Source of the DNA: Stentor roeselii
Lineage: Eukaryota; Ciliophora; Heterotrichea; Heterotrichida; Stentoridae
Assembly (NCBI GenBank): GCA_006503475.1
Contig: RSEH01000152.1
Coordinates: 51,571 to 115,570 of the forward strand
Direction of reading: 5' to 3'
DNA: 64,000 nt
In this document: positions 31,201 to 42,790 of the stretch, piece after piece
Layout of the letters: each line of letters begins with the position of its first letter
Numbering within the stretch: the stretch's first letter is position 1
Program-made: the position numbers and the translations under genes
The notes under the pieces: model-generated
Told to the model about the DNA's origin: nothing
The model's input: only the letters and a program-made list of their open reading frames with translations
Databases searched by the model: none

Positions 31201-34200
31201 GACTTATGAATGAGTTTATCGACTTGCAAGTCAAACATTTTAAAGATTCGATACAGGTCTGACAGTGACTGTGGCAGGCGAGACATGAAAATGAACCGTC
31301 AATTAAAATATTTTTGAAGAAACCGGCTGAACAGAGACATACTCCTGATGGGTCGATAAAGGAGTTGGAATCTGAACAGGATAAACAAGGGTTAGAAGTG
31401 TCACAAGTACTGCAGCCGCTTCCACATGGAAAACAAGAGGAAATGGAGGTTAATGGAGATATCCCACCAAATCCTGTTGGACAAGTGCAAATTCCATTTA
31501 AAATAATAGCATTGTTTGCTACACAAGTATCACAAGTATTTGCCGAGGAGCAAGTGATACATTCAGTTAAGCAAGCAATACATAAATAAACTCCATTACT
31601 GCCAACACTTCTATAAAATCCACTGATGCAATCACATCCTTGAATAATAGAAGGAACCGAGTTATTATCAATGCAAGTCAAGCACAAGTTCGGCTGATTG
31701 CAGGTCAAACAGTCAGGATTACAGATACTACAAGCATTTGCATTTGAAAGAGAACTAGTTTCATAATACCCTGTCATACAAACACATCTCCCGTTTGAGT
31801 CAATCATTGTTAAAGATGAAACACATGCAGTGCAGCTCACTGCATCCAAACAAGTCTGACACTCAGCTAGGCAAGGGCTGCATGTTGACGAAAACGAGGT
31901 GAGAGACCCTGAAGCAAATGTTTTTGATGGACATGCACATCCAGTTGTAAAGGGCTGAGCTAAGCTGACTAGGCATAAGTCACAAATGGATAATGAACTG
32001 CATGTCAAGCAGTCAGATGAGCATGGTAAACAAGAATAAACTCCTGTAGAATCAACTGATCTGTAGTAGCCTGTGTTACAAACGCAACCTGATACTGAAT
32101 CAGGAGTTGAAAAGCTAGCTTTGCATGTAATACAAAGAAGGGCTTGAGAGCATGTCTGACAGTCACTATGACATGTCGCACAAGCATTTGCATTTGATAG
32201 AGAACTACTCGCGAAATAACCTGCAATGCAAGCACATCTTCCGTTTGAGTCAATCAATGTAAAAGTTGCAACGCACACACTACAGCTTACTGAATCTGTA
32301 CAAGATTGACATTCGGGTAGACAAGAGCTGCATATTGATGAAGAAGAGGTCAAAGGTCCTGTTGCAAATGTTTGTGATGGACATGCACATCCAGTTGTAG
32401 AGGGCTGGGCCGAACTTACTAAGCATAAGTCACAGATTGATGATGAACTACATGTTAAGCAGTCAGATGAACATGGTAAACAAGAATAAACTCCTGTAGA
32501 ATCAACTAATCGGTAGTAGCCTGTGTCACAAACGCAACCTGATACTGAATCAGGAGTTGAAAAACTTGCTTTGCATGTAATACAAAGAAGGGCTTGAGAA
32601 CATGTCTGGCAGTCAGAATGACATGAAACACAAGCATTTACATTTGATAGAGAACTACTCGCGAAATACCCTAAGATGCAAGCACATCTTCCGTTTGAGT
32701 CAATTGATGTAAAAGATGCCACACATACAGTGCAACTCACAGCATCCAAACAAGACTGACATTCACCAAGGCATGGGCTGCACGTTGAAGAGGAAGAGGT
32801 GAAAGGCCCTGAAGCGAATGTTTGTGGTGGACATGTACATCCAGTAGTCGAGGGCTGCGCTGAGCTGACTAGACATAAGTCACAAATTGATGATGAACTG
32901 CATGACAAGCAGTCAGATGAGCATGGTAAACAAGTATAAACTCCTGTAGAATCAACTGATCGGTAGTAGCCTGTGTCACAAACGCAACCTGATATTGAAT
33001 CAGGAGTTGAAAAACTTGCTTTGCATGTAATACAAAGAAGGGCTTGAGAACATGTCTGACAGTCACTATGACATGAAACACAAGCATTTGCATTTGATAG
33101 AGAACTACTAGCGAAATAACCTGCAATACAAGTACATCTTCCGCTAGAGTCAATCAATGTAAAAGTTGCGATGCATACACTACAGCTTACTGAATCTGTA
33201 CAAGATTGACATTCGGGTAGACAAGAGCTGCATATTGATGAAGAAGAGGTCAAAGGTCCTGTTGCAAATGTTTGTGATGGACATGCGCATCCAGTTGTAG
33301 AGGGCTGGGCCGAGCTTACTAAGCATAAGTCACAGATTGATGATGAACTACAAGTTAAGCAGTCAGAGGAGCATGGTAAACAAGAATAAACTCCTGTAGA
33401 ATCAATTGATCTGTAGTAACCTGTGTTACAAACGCAACCTGATACTGAATCAGGGGTCGAAAAACTTGCTTTGCATGTTATACAAAGAAGGACTTGAGAA
33501 CATGTCTGGCAGTCAGAATGACATGAAACACAAGCATTTACATTTGATAGAGAACTACTCGTGAAATAACCTGCAATGCAAGCACATCTTCCGTTTGAGT
33601 CAATCAATGTAAAAGTTGCAACACACACACTACAGCTTACTGAATCTGTACAAGATTGACACTCGGGTAGACAAGAGCTGCATACTGATGAAGAAGAGGT
33701 GAGAGGCCCTGTTGCAAATGTTTGTGATGGGCATGCACATCCAGTTGTAGAGGGCTGGGCCGAACTGACTAAGCATAAGTCACAGATTGATGATGAACTA
33801 CATGTTAAGCAGTCAGAAGAACATGCCACACAAGTATAAGATCCAGTAGAGTCCACTGATTTATAGTAGCCTGAGTCACAATTACACCCTGATGTGGTAT
33901 CAGGTGTTGAAAAACTCGATTTACATGTGATGCACACTTGAGCTTGTGAGCAGGTCTGGCAGTCAGAATGGCATATACTGCATGCAGTTGTTAGAGACAT
34001 TAATCCAGACTGATAGTAGCCTTGGCTACAAATACATATTCCATTTGAATCAACCAGTGAATTTTGAGCTATGCATTGAGAACAGGAAGCTCCGTCAACG
34101 CATGCTAAGCAGATATCTAAACAAGCTACACAGTTTGTATTGGATGAGTCCATAGATCCCGAAGGGTAGAATCCTTGTGAGCACTCACATAAAGTTCCGT

Positions 34201-36182
34201 TATAAGTTGCACCAGATGCCTTACAAGTAGAGCAAGTACTACCTGAACTACAAAGTGCGCATCCCACAGAGCAAGGTAAGCATGAGTATGTCGATCCTGA
34301 TATACTTTTATAATACCCATCTATGCAGTCACACCCCAAAGTTGTAGAAGGATAGGAAAGTGCACCCTTACATGTTACGCACAAATTAGGGTCGTTGCAA
34401 GTTAAACAGTCATCTGAACAAGGCAAGCAAGAGTAACCTCCTTCATTCAAAGTTCGATAAAACCCTTCATTACATTCGCATCCTGAGTCGGTTCTTGGCG
34501 CTGAATTAAGGGAAAGACAAGAGTCACAGATATTTGGGCCTGTGCAGGTAGAACAATCAGAATGACAAGGACTGCAGGCCGTAGTGACATTCATGAAGTC
34601 AATTTGGTAGTACCCTGAATCGCAGACACACACTGAATTAGTATCCGGACTTGAGTGGCTAGCTAGACACACGATACAACCAACGTCATCAGTGCATGTG
34701 AGGCATAAACTTAAACATGAGGCGCAGTATGTCGAGGTATCATTCATAGCGCCTGAAGCATAAAATCCAGAAGGACATGCACAACCCGATGTTGATGGAA
34801 TAGCTTCGTTTACTATGCAAGTTAAACAAGTAGATGCATCTGAACATGTGAGACAATGAGGATGGCAGACATCGCAGGAACTTGCACTTGTCATTTGGGG
34901 AATTAGGGGATAGAATCCATCATTACAAGAGCATCCACCTGAAGTGTCTGGAGAAGCATTGCTTGAAACACATGTAAAACATTCACTAGAAGTGCAAGTT
35001 GTTGTTTTTTAATGTTTCACAAGTCAAACAAACACTATTACAAGCCACACAAGTCCCTCCTTGATCTAAAAGTCCATCAGCATAATACCCATCATTGCAA
35101 GCGCATCCATAACTTCCAGGCGATGCATGAGCATCCAGACAAATAACACAAGTAGCTCCATTAACACATGAGACACAATCAGCCCTGCACGAAAGACAAG
35201 CAGCTCCATTGAAATAGTACCCAGACTGTGAACAAACACATGTATTTTCAACAAGGGTAGACCCTGAAGAACAGTCGCAGTCCACCTGAGTTGAAGAAAA
35301 TGTGCAAATTGAAGGTGAACAAGAACATTCAAGACAAGTAGTCCCAATACAATAGGGCGACGAGCAGTAATCAAGGCAAGACCCGGAAGAAGAAACAGAA
35401 GGATTAGTTTCATAAGACGTGCAGCCGGTCATCTGAAAGACTGGGTCGACTATTGAAGGACTACACTCACTGCATCCTGAGTAAAAGCAAGAAGTGACTG
35501 AAGATTGGTAAATAAAACTTGAAAAACTAGTAACTGAGTAAATGTGATGGTAGTACCAGATATACCCTATTGTTCCAAAGTAATATGAAGCCGTGCCAAT
35601 GCTCTGATGTTGCACTGAAGTCTCTATATAAGTATTTGAAAGAGTCATCGTATAGTGCGGTGAATCGTTCAAGTATATCTTAACATCATTCTCATCAATA
35701 ACCAGTCCAAATAAAAGCCAAGCAGCTGAATAAGAATTACGAGAAGAGATAGAAAATGAAGGAGTATTAACCGATTGGCAACCTGAATTGCAGACATATA
35801 AATGAATGTAACTTGAACTGTAACCGTAGTGATCAGCATATATTATCCCTTCACCTCCATTTGTCTTTCTGAGAAAAATTATTCCGTCTGACGTGGGAAC
35901 GACCATATACCATATCGCTGCTGTAAATGCTCCTGATATCAATGTTGCCTCTGTTGAAATGTCGTTTGGGTAGATCCTGATTCCTGCTGAGTGGTGAGGA
36001 ATGTAGGCACCTCTGTCAGTTGGCAACACATCGAAGCTGTCTATTCCAGATGATGAGCCACTCACTGCAACTTGACTAGATGAATACAGATAATCCCGGT
36101 ATACTTGCCCAAAGGACTTTCCAAAATGGTATAGAACTTGGCTGGAAGATTGGAAGATAAGCAAAAATACCCAGACTAACAT
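28273..36182 (-). CDS. Giant Cys-rich surface protein with LamG-like domains and multi-pass C terminus
   Basis: About 2,620 residues. The N terminus is a signal peptide (MLVWVFLLIFQSSSQ), then a LamG/concanavalin-like domain to about residue 250. Then about 1,500 residues of furin-like cysteine modules follow in CxxCxxC spacing, a second LamG-like domain, a short Cys cluster, a beta-rich stretch and at least six transmembrane segments. Two 15-nt introns (28621-28635, 28888-28902) join the C-terminal exons exactly in frame. Two further frame breaks are not explained by a standard intron: a +1 shift at an A run near 35005-35010 and one near 30110-30160, where a 16-nt intron or an indel would restore the frame. 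So either the assembly has single-base errors or the gene is lightly damaged. It is likely a surface receptor or adhesin. Confidence 0.78.
28621..28635 (-). other. 15-nt intron
   Basis: GTAAGTTTCAAATAG, phase 0, A at position 10. Removal deletes a TAG and joins two membrane-segment exons. Confidence 0.9.
28888..28902 (-). other. 15-nt intron
   Basis: GTGATTTTTAAATAG, phase 0, A at position 10. Removal deletes a TAG between membrane segments. Confidence 0.9.
30108..30123 (-). other. Candidate 16-nt intron (or site near an indel)
   Basis: GTAACATGCCCAGAAG would shift the frame by one and join the second LamG domain to the final Cys cluster as ...KKMHCPNSC. It lacks A at position 10 or 11 and ends AAG, unlike every other intron here, so a one-base indel in the nearby A run is an equal or better explanation. 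Confidence 0.3.
31590..34040 (-). repeat. 450-bp coding tandem repeat (150 residues, three Cys modules)
   Basis: The same phrase (near ctcctgtagaatcaact) recurs at 32041, 32491, 32941 and 33391, exactly 450 bp apart, and more divergently at 31591 and 33841. Each unit encodes three modules of about 50 residues with SDCLTCSSSSICDLC, PECQSCTDSVSCSVC and SDCQTCSQALLCITC cores. Four central copies are near-identical, a sign of recent expansion or gene conversion. Confidence 0.9.
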
Positions 36183-36614
36183 TTTATAATAATAAATGGT
36201 GAAGATCTTATGTAATTAGCTTAATTTCGATATTAAATTAGACAAATTTCCTTTATATAAATCCTTCAACAAACCACAGAAGTTTTCACAGCGATTTTAT
36301 TTAATATTATGAATCTGTTAAGATAATAATTATTCTAAATGTCTTCTTCATCTAGTTACTCTTTCCACTTTCAATCAACTGTAAGCAATTAATCCATGCA
36401 GATCAAATATATGTAATTGATACTTATCATCAAACTCAACTAAGCAAAAAAAATCCTTGATATGAAATCCCGAATTCCAAAAAATCTCTTCTTTAAAAAA
36501 CCCCAAAAACCATATAAAAAAACCTACCATTCTACAACCTCCAAAATACCCAACCCAACTAATTCTCTAAATTTCCTAATTTCTATCATCATCTATTCAC
36601 CCTGCCTTGAATAA
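36183..36614. other. Intergenic, divergent promoters
   Basis: 432 bp of AT-rich DNA between the divergent starts of the Cys-rich gene and aminopeptidase P. I see no gene or repeat; it must hold both promoters. Confidence 0.55.
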
Positions 36615-38438
36615 ATGTCAGAATCACTAAAAGACCTGCGAGCTTACATGAAATCCCAGAACTTTTCCGCATACTTCCTTCCTCACAACGACTACCACAA
36701 CGTAAACTCCATTCAGAGCGAGTACCTAGGAAAGCACGACCATCGAGTAGAGTTCATTTCAGGCTTCAAAGGTTCAAATTCCCAAATCCTAATAACCGAG
36801 TCAGAAGCTCTTCTATGGACAGACGGTCGTTACTGGATAGCAGTGATTTTCAATTAGGCAAAACAAGAGCTATTCCCGGAGTGGACCATGATGAAAATGG
36901 GTCGTGGCTTTCCAGGAGTTCTCGACTGGCTCACATCCAACCTTCCCCAAAAGAGTCGAATCGCATACGACCCTTACCTGTTAAGTGCAGAAAGTGCAAG
37001 GTACCGTTCATCAGCATATGAAAAAAAAGGCTTCGATTTCGTCGCCCACGAAGTAAATCTAGTGAACCAGGTCTGGACCTCAAGGCCAGAGATAAGTCCG
37101 AACCAGGTTTACATTCACGATCTCGAATACTCAGGAAGGTCTATAAAAGAAAAACTCTCAGCAGTTGAAGAGAGACTTTCTTCAGAACTGTCCATTTCCA
37201 AGCCTCGCTTTTTATTCACTTCAGTTTTAGATGACATTGCCTGGCTTCTCAACCTTCGCGGGTCTGACATTGAGTACAACCCGCTGTTCTTCTCTTATCT
37301 CCTCGTCGACCAGACCGTCGAGCCTTCAAAGCTGAAGCTTTTCGTGAGTCCTGCAAAAGTCGAGCCTGTCAGAGACTACCTGGCTGAAGCGGGTGTCGAG
37401 GTCTTGGACTACGACTCGGCCGGGGCAGCGCTGGAAGCGCTGACTGACCCTGTCGTTGTTGACGAGTCTGAACTGAGTTTCGGTCTCTTCTCTAAAATCA
37501 AGAAGCCAGTCCATGTGCCCAACGTGATAGCCCGGGTCAAAAGTGTGAAAACTGAAAGAGAAATTCAAGGCTTCATCGAGTCACACAAAAGAGACGCAGT
37601 GGCACTCGTCAAGTACTTCGCATGGCTGGAGAAGTCTTTAAAAGCTGGAGAAAATCTCAATGAATGGACCGCCGCATTGCACCTGGACTCGCTGAGGTCG
37701 CAACAAGCACTGAACAAAGGCCTTTCATTTGAAAATATATCGTCTTCTGGCCCGAATGCAGCAATTATTCACTACGCGCCCACAGCTGAGAAGTCAAGAA
37801 ATCTGAGTTTAGATGAAATTTATCTTCTGGACTCTGGAGGGCAGTACCTCGACGGCACAGTCGACACGACCAGGACTTTGCATTTCGGAAAGCCGAGTGA
37901 ATGGGAAAAAGAGTGCTTTACTCGAGTTTTACTTGGAAATTTGGACTTGGAACGTGTCAGGTGGCCTCAAGGCGCTCGGATCACTGGGAATGACTTGGAT
38001 GTCCTTGCCAGGAGGTGGCTTTGGCAGGCTGGACTTGATTATAATCATGCCACTGGACATGGAGTTGGGTATTTTTTAAATGTGCATGAAGGACCTCAGG
38101 TCTTGTGTAAGGGCGCGAGTGATGAGTTTCTGTTGGGAATGAATATCACTAATGAACCTGGGTATTATGAAGAAGGGAAATTTGGAATTAGAATTGAAAA
38201 TGTCTTGTTTGTGCAACTTTCTCAAGAGGTACAAGGATTTCTCGAGTTTTTCAATGTTACCGTCGTTCCGTATGATAAGGCGTTGATCAAGGTTGAACTT
38301 TTGAATGAACAGGATGTTGAGTTTATTGATAGGTATCATCAGAGGGTTTTAAACACTGTTGGACCTTTGTTGATTGAGCAAGGTGATTTGGAGAGTTATG
38401 AGTGGCTTGTTAGAGCGACTTCTCCGATTAAGGGATAG
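36615..38438 (+). CDS. XPNPEP1: Xaa-Pro aminopeptidase (aminopeptidase P, 2 exons)
   Basis: join(36615..36842, 36858..38438), 602 residues. A TAG at the exon 1 end is removed by a 15-nt intron, joining WTDGRYWIA to AKQELFPEWTM, the expected N-terminal creatinase-like domain. The C-terminal pita-bread domain has the five metal ligands: D401 and D412 (DSGGQYLDGTVD), H477 (TGHGVG), E509 (NEPGYY) and E523 (GIRIENV), and the HYAPT and NVHEGP histidines. It releases N-terminal residues before proline, using two divalent metals, in the cytosol. Spacing of ligands matches human XPNPEP1. No signal peptide. Confidence 0.96.
36843..36857 (+). other. 15-nt intron in aminopeptidase P
   Basis: GTGATTTTCAATTAG, phase 0, A at position 10. 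Removal deletes a TAG and restores the family's conserved N-terminal domain. Confidence 0.95.
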
Positions 38439-38484
38439 ATAGATTAAGGTAGATTAGTTTAAGATTCATTAGATTTGTTGTTAT

Positions 38485-39741
38485 TTAATCTAACTTCTGA
38501 GATTGTCTTATCATACTCCAAAACACCTGTTTTGTGAACAATCTATCAATAGAAATATAAACCTTTTGGTACCTTAAATCAGGTTGAGTCCAAAAAATAA
38601 AATGATTTTCATCTCTCTTACTTTTCCTCCATTCCTTTTCACTCCTGATCTGCAGTTTGACTCTATTTTTCAGCACATCTCTGATAAACCCGATTTTTTT
38701 CTCAGTTCCGATTTCAACAAATCCTGACTTTGAAAAAAATTCCTTTTCAAAATTATCCCAAATCTCAACAAGTTTTCGATAAACCCTTTTCCTGACCCTG
38801 ATCAAAAACATTAAAATTCTCTGCAAATAAAAAACCTAAAAATTTTTTACCTTTTTTTCAATTTTCTTGAAAAATCTTGCAAAAAACCTGCCCTTCATAA
38901 ACCTTTCAACACAAGAACAAAGTGCTTTTTTTTTTATCCCTTTCATGACCTTGACCCAGTCCCTGACAAATGCAGGAAAAGTTCTCCGAATGACAATAAG
39001 TGCAAATTTTTCTCTAACATTTTGAAGAAGTTTCACAAATTTTACAAAACTTGCAAAAAACCTTCGAAGAGTTCTCCATTTATTGAAATTCTTGCTTTTC
39101 AGTAATTTCAAGAGACAAGTTTTTCTAGCAAGTCTGAAAGAAACACAAGAGACAATCAAAAGAACGGCCCAGGAAGTCTTCGCTTTGAAATTTTCCTGAA
39201 TAAAAAATACGATTTTGTGTTGGTTTATCTCAAATCTTCTGAATTTTTTATCTAAGAGTTCTTTGAAGTTCGAATAACGATCGGAGTCGATTTCTTTCTT
39301 TGCTAGTCCTGCCAAGGTTTGACTTGTGATTAGTTTTTGATGATTTAAGTCGATTTTTAGCTTTTTTTCTGATGGATGATGAGGAGACATGTCTTTGTTT
39401 TTAAGGATTCTTAAAGTTTGAGAAGATTTTTCTGTTGGGGAAAGTTTTTTCAACTGGAAAGGCCGGACTGTCTTTTTATTACCTTTGAACTTGTCAAAAA
39501 TCGTGTTGTTGAAGCGGGTGAGTGTTGAAAATGTCAGAAAATTCGATGATGGCGTTTGGCTCGTGCTTAGGAAACTGGTTGATGAACTTTTTGGAGAGAG
39601 AGGTTTTATTATCTTTGGCTTTGTAATGTTGAATCGAAGGGAAAAGTCCTTTCGTTGTGTTGGGCTTTTTAGGATTTTTAGCTTTCGGGTTGATTCGACT
39701 ATCGATTTCCTTGAACGGGTTTTTAAATGAATTTTTTCCAT
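38485..39741 (-). CDS. Very basic helical protein (2 exons), unknown function
   Basis: complement(join(38485..38835, 38851..39741)), about 413 residues from the ATG at 39741; a further ATG at 39768 is in frame. A TAG is removed by a 15-nt intron, giving ...KK-VFYLQRI. The first half is disordered and K/S/T-rich; the second half is helical with repeated F, R and K clusters (WRTLRRFFASFVKFVKLL, FVRDWVKVMKGIKKK) that recall IQ- or Sfi1-like calmodulin/centrin-binding helices. That resemblance is weak. The joining intron lacks A at position 10, so a real stop at the exon 1 end remains possible. Confidence 0.6.
38836..38850 (-). other. 15-nt intron (atypical)
   Basis: GTAAAAAATTTTTAG on the minus strand, phase 0. 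It is the only one of fourteen without A at position 10. Removal deletes a TAG. Confidence 0.65.
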
Positions 39742-40210
39742 TATATGAAAAATTTGGAAGAAGTTCATGGCAGTTGAATAATTAAGTGGATTTTTTTAGA
39801 ATTTGAAAGAATTAAGAATTGAAAGTTTTTAATCGTAATTAAATAAGAGGTATTCAATTATAAGGAAATATTTGAGACCTTTTGATCATGATGCACTCAT
39901 TTTTAAATATATAAGTTATAAGAATATTAGTAAAACTTGAATTATTCGGTTAGGTTGTTAAATATATGAAGTTTGATAGCAGGTTATGATTAATTTCTCA
40001 GAATATTTCTTATTTTAAACTGATGTGATTTATAACTTTAGAATAAAGAGATAGTTTAAGTAAAATAATCTTATTTCATTATTTACCTTCAGATGACTTA
40101 TGATTATTCTTTAATGATTATAAAACGACTCTAAATTACCTTATTTGAAAAATTTACCCATCAAGATTATTTTCAAATAAAACTGTTAATTATTTAGAGA
40201 TATTTCTTCA
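39742..40210. other. Intergenic, no gene seen
   Basis: About 470 bp, very AT-rich, between two minus-strand genes. No reading frame or repeat recognised. Confidence 0.5.
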
Positions 40211-40606
40211 TTAGTTAATAGTCTTTACATACACATCTTTGACTGATTTCCTTCTTTTTTGCATTCTAATCTTTGGAAGTCTTTGAACACAAGGACTACT
40301 TGCTAGTTGATAAATCAATAATTTTGACCTTTGAGAGAAAGTTATGACTTTAGGGAGAAAAGCTATTCGGATGTCATTTTTTTTGCTTGGAGTTAGAGAA
40401 TTTCTTGCTATTTGTTGAAGAGAAATTTCAGGAATTTTTGATTTGTTTGCTTCAACCTGTGCAGATACATAAGAAGCCTGACTAGGGGATAACAACTTTA
40501 GAGAAATTTCATTCTTTGACCTTGTTGAATAAGAACTTCTTTCAGTTCCTTTTTTTTTGAGGGAAGCCTGCCCTCTTATATTCTTCTCCAGATAGACTTT
40601 ATCCAT
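40211..40606 (-). CDS. Small basic protein, unknown
   Basis: The 131-residue product is rich in K, S, Q and R (pI high), with no recognised domain. It has an ATG start and clean ends. The composition resembles the basic tails of nearby genes. It could be a real small gene or a chance frame in a gene-poor stretch; the coding look of the codons favours a gene. Confidence 0.45.
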   Translation of the reverse strand: MDKVYLEKNIRGQASLKKKGTERSSYSTRSKNEISLKLLSPSQASYVSAQVEANKSKIPEISLQQIARNSLTPSKKNDIRIAFLPKVITFSQRSKLLIYQLASSPCVQRLPKIRMQKRRKSVKDVYVKTIN

Positions 40607-42790
40607 ATTAAGAGAAAAATATCAATGTTTCTCCATAATATCTCTAAAGATCATAAACAAGATTACCTATGTAACTTTCAAAACTTTATGATCATTCGAA
40701 AGTTTATTAAAATTATTGGATGATAGAAAAAATTAGTTTTATTTATTGATTTAAGTAATAAGCAAGAATTCGTTTTAAATGCTTGAAGCTTCATATATAA
40801 TTTTTTTAAAATTTCTTGATTTGTTTAATTGTATAATCTGGCTCATTTTCAGAGTAACTATCTTATTGGGTTCACGTTTTAATTAAACAATGATGGAAGT
40901 TCCATAGAGCTTAGTTGAAACTATATAAATACAAATGATTTTCTAAATGAAAAGTTAAAATATTAAAAGAAAAATTATTTAATCAATATTAAATCATAAC
41001 TTGAGAGCGAAATCCTATAATCACTTAACTTCAATATTGGCAGGGGTGGTTATAATAAATAAGATCAAATCATCAACTAAATAAACTATTCAATTATTTT
41101 CCTTAATAGTTATCCTTTCAATCCTTCTTTAAACGGTAGTTGCTACATTATACTGGACCATCTAAGAAATTAGATAAAGTATTCGAATCCATTCTTTGAT
41201 TAAATTCGAATAGTATATCAACCCATTAGCTCTAAACTCATTGAAGGAGTTTTCAATAAAAATATTATGATTTTGTTACCAAGCTGAATCTTTTAGAACG
41301 CTGTTTACTTATTGCGATTTGAACTTCTTAAATCAGACACCTTTGAAAAGTCAAGATGATTTTTCATTGCAGTTCTACCTTTACGATGAATACGAAGGTC
41401 AAAATTTTGCATATATTAGAGGCGGATGCGCTTTTCTGGAGTTAATACCTGCTGAAAAACTTTATACTAAATATGATGAGAGACTTAGGCAATAAAAATT
41501 TTATAAATTGTACTTTTTTTGAAAACTTAATCTTTTAAGATGATGGAAAACCTTTTGTCGGTTAGATATTTTAAACATCTATGATGCTCAGTTAGCAGAA
41601 ATAAGAAATGAATCAATAATTAATTCAAATTTTACTATTAATATTACTTTCCTAGATATGGGCCGAAGTTGGAAATCGCATTTCAGATGATGAAGAAGAA
41701 AAATTTATAAGGTCATTGAAATGGAAAAGCAATAATGAAGGTTATGAAAAGGATAAATGACAAGACAAAAGAATTTGATTAAATAGCTGCACTACTATAA
41801 TCTCATACGAAGAATCTTAAGAAGTTTTGTAGATAAATTCAAATCAGAACTAGAAAATAATAGAAGCCAAGTAAATTCAGATGATGGCCTTGATTCACTC
41901 TAAGACCAGATCTTATCAATTTGAATTGGTACAAGATTTACATCAAATAAATCTCATCCAGGAATATGACCACTTAAAAAATTTGGGCAAATAGACAAGC
42001 CGTCAGAAGAAGAACATAATTTAAAAATACCATGAGATTAAAATCGATCTTCAATCTATAAATATAAGAAAATATTCTGATCATAATTATACATCGAATA
42101 CTCTATGACTTATATTACTAAGTAAAACATTAATCTATCTTAGATTTTTGAATAAAATGAAAAATATTACTCAAGAGAATTAAATTCTCTCATCAAAGTC
42201 AACTATCGTCTTAAGCACAAAGATTTATTTTAACTCATATAAATTGAAGTTTTTCTTTATTTTTAGCAAAATGAGATCGTAAAGCTAATCAAAGCTATCT
42301 GAATGTGTCTTCTTTAGGGAATTTTATTCATGAATTAAACATAATGTGGAATAATTGTTAATATTTTCATAAATTTCATCATGCTATCTGAAAGAGTATA
42401 ACTTATTTTGAGATTGGTTCAAAGAAAAAACATAAAATATAGAAAAACTATATTATTTAGTTCATTTCTTTTTTAAGCAGAATAAAAAATTTACTTTAAG
42501 ACTTCATAATAATTTCAAAATACTCAATAAATATAAGATGATTACTTTTAACGAAAAATTTTAATCCAGATATGCCTAGCATAAACAAAATCTTATCTTT
42601 ATTGAGTAGCCGGCACATGAAAAACAAAAAACAAAAAAAATTGAAAATTCTCAAGAGTCAATTATTTTAAGTACAAAAATATCTAAAGTTTTGCAATATA
42701 AAAACAAATTCTTCGATGTTTCCTCGAAATTATTCAATTTTCCTATAAAAATTTAGTAAAAATGCCTAATTTTTTCATTTTTCCTATAAA
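40607..42790. other. Gene-poor region with relics of coding sequence
   Basis: 2.2 kb without an intact gene. The stretch 41270-41700 holds fragments similar to the giant repeat gene that starts at 42791. Short coding-like runs also occur near 41655-42000 (for example WAEVGNRISDDEEEKFIRSL), with stops. The rest is AT-rich without recognisable features. Confidence 0.5.
41270..41650 (+). pseudogene. Relic of a paralogue of the giant repeat gene
   Basis: An open stretch of about 75 codons contains SQDDFSLQFYLYDEY, like YDEFSLQIYITEND of the intact gene (about 44096-44140). In another frame at 41539-41562 comes DDGKPFVG followed by stops, like GDDGRPFLGF of the intact gene (about 49973-50000). 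The two motifs are characteristic of its repeat unit. Frameshift and stops mark it as a relic. Confidence 0.6.

Noticed and set aside
35000-35015. A AAA AAC as a -1 ribosomal frameshift site
   Set aside because: The slippery heptamer is in the right phase, but the downstream frame needed is +1, not -1.
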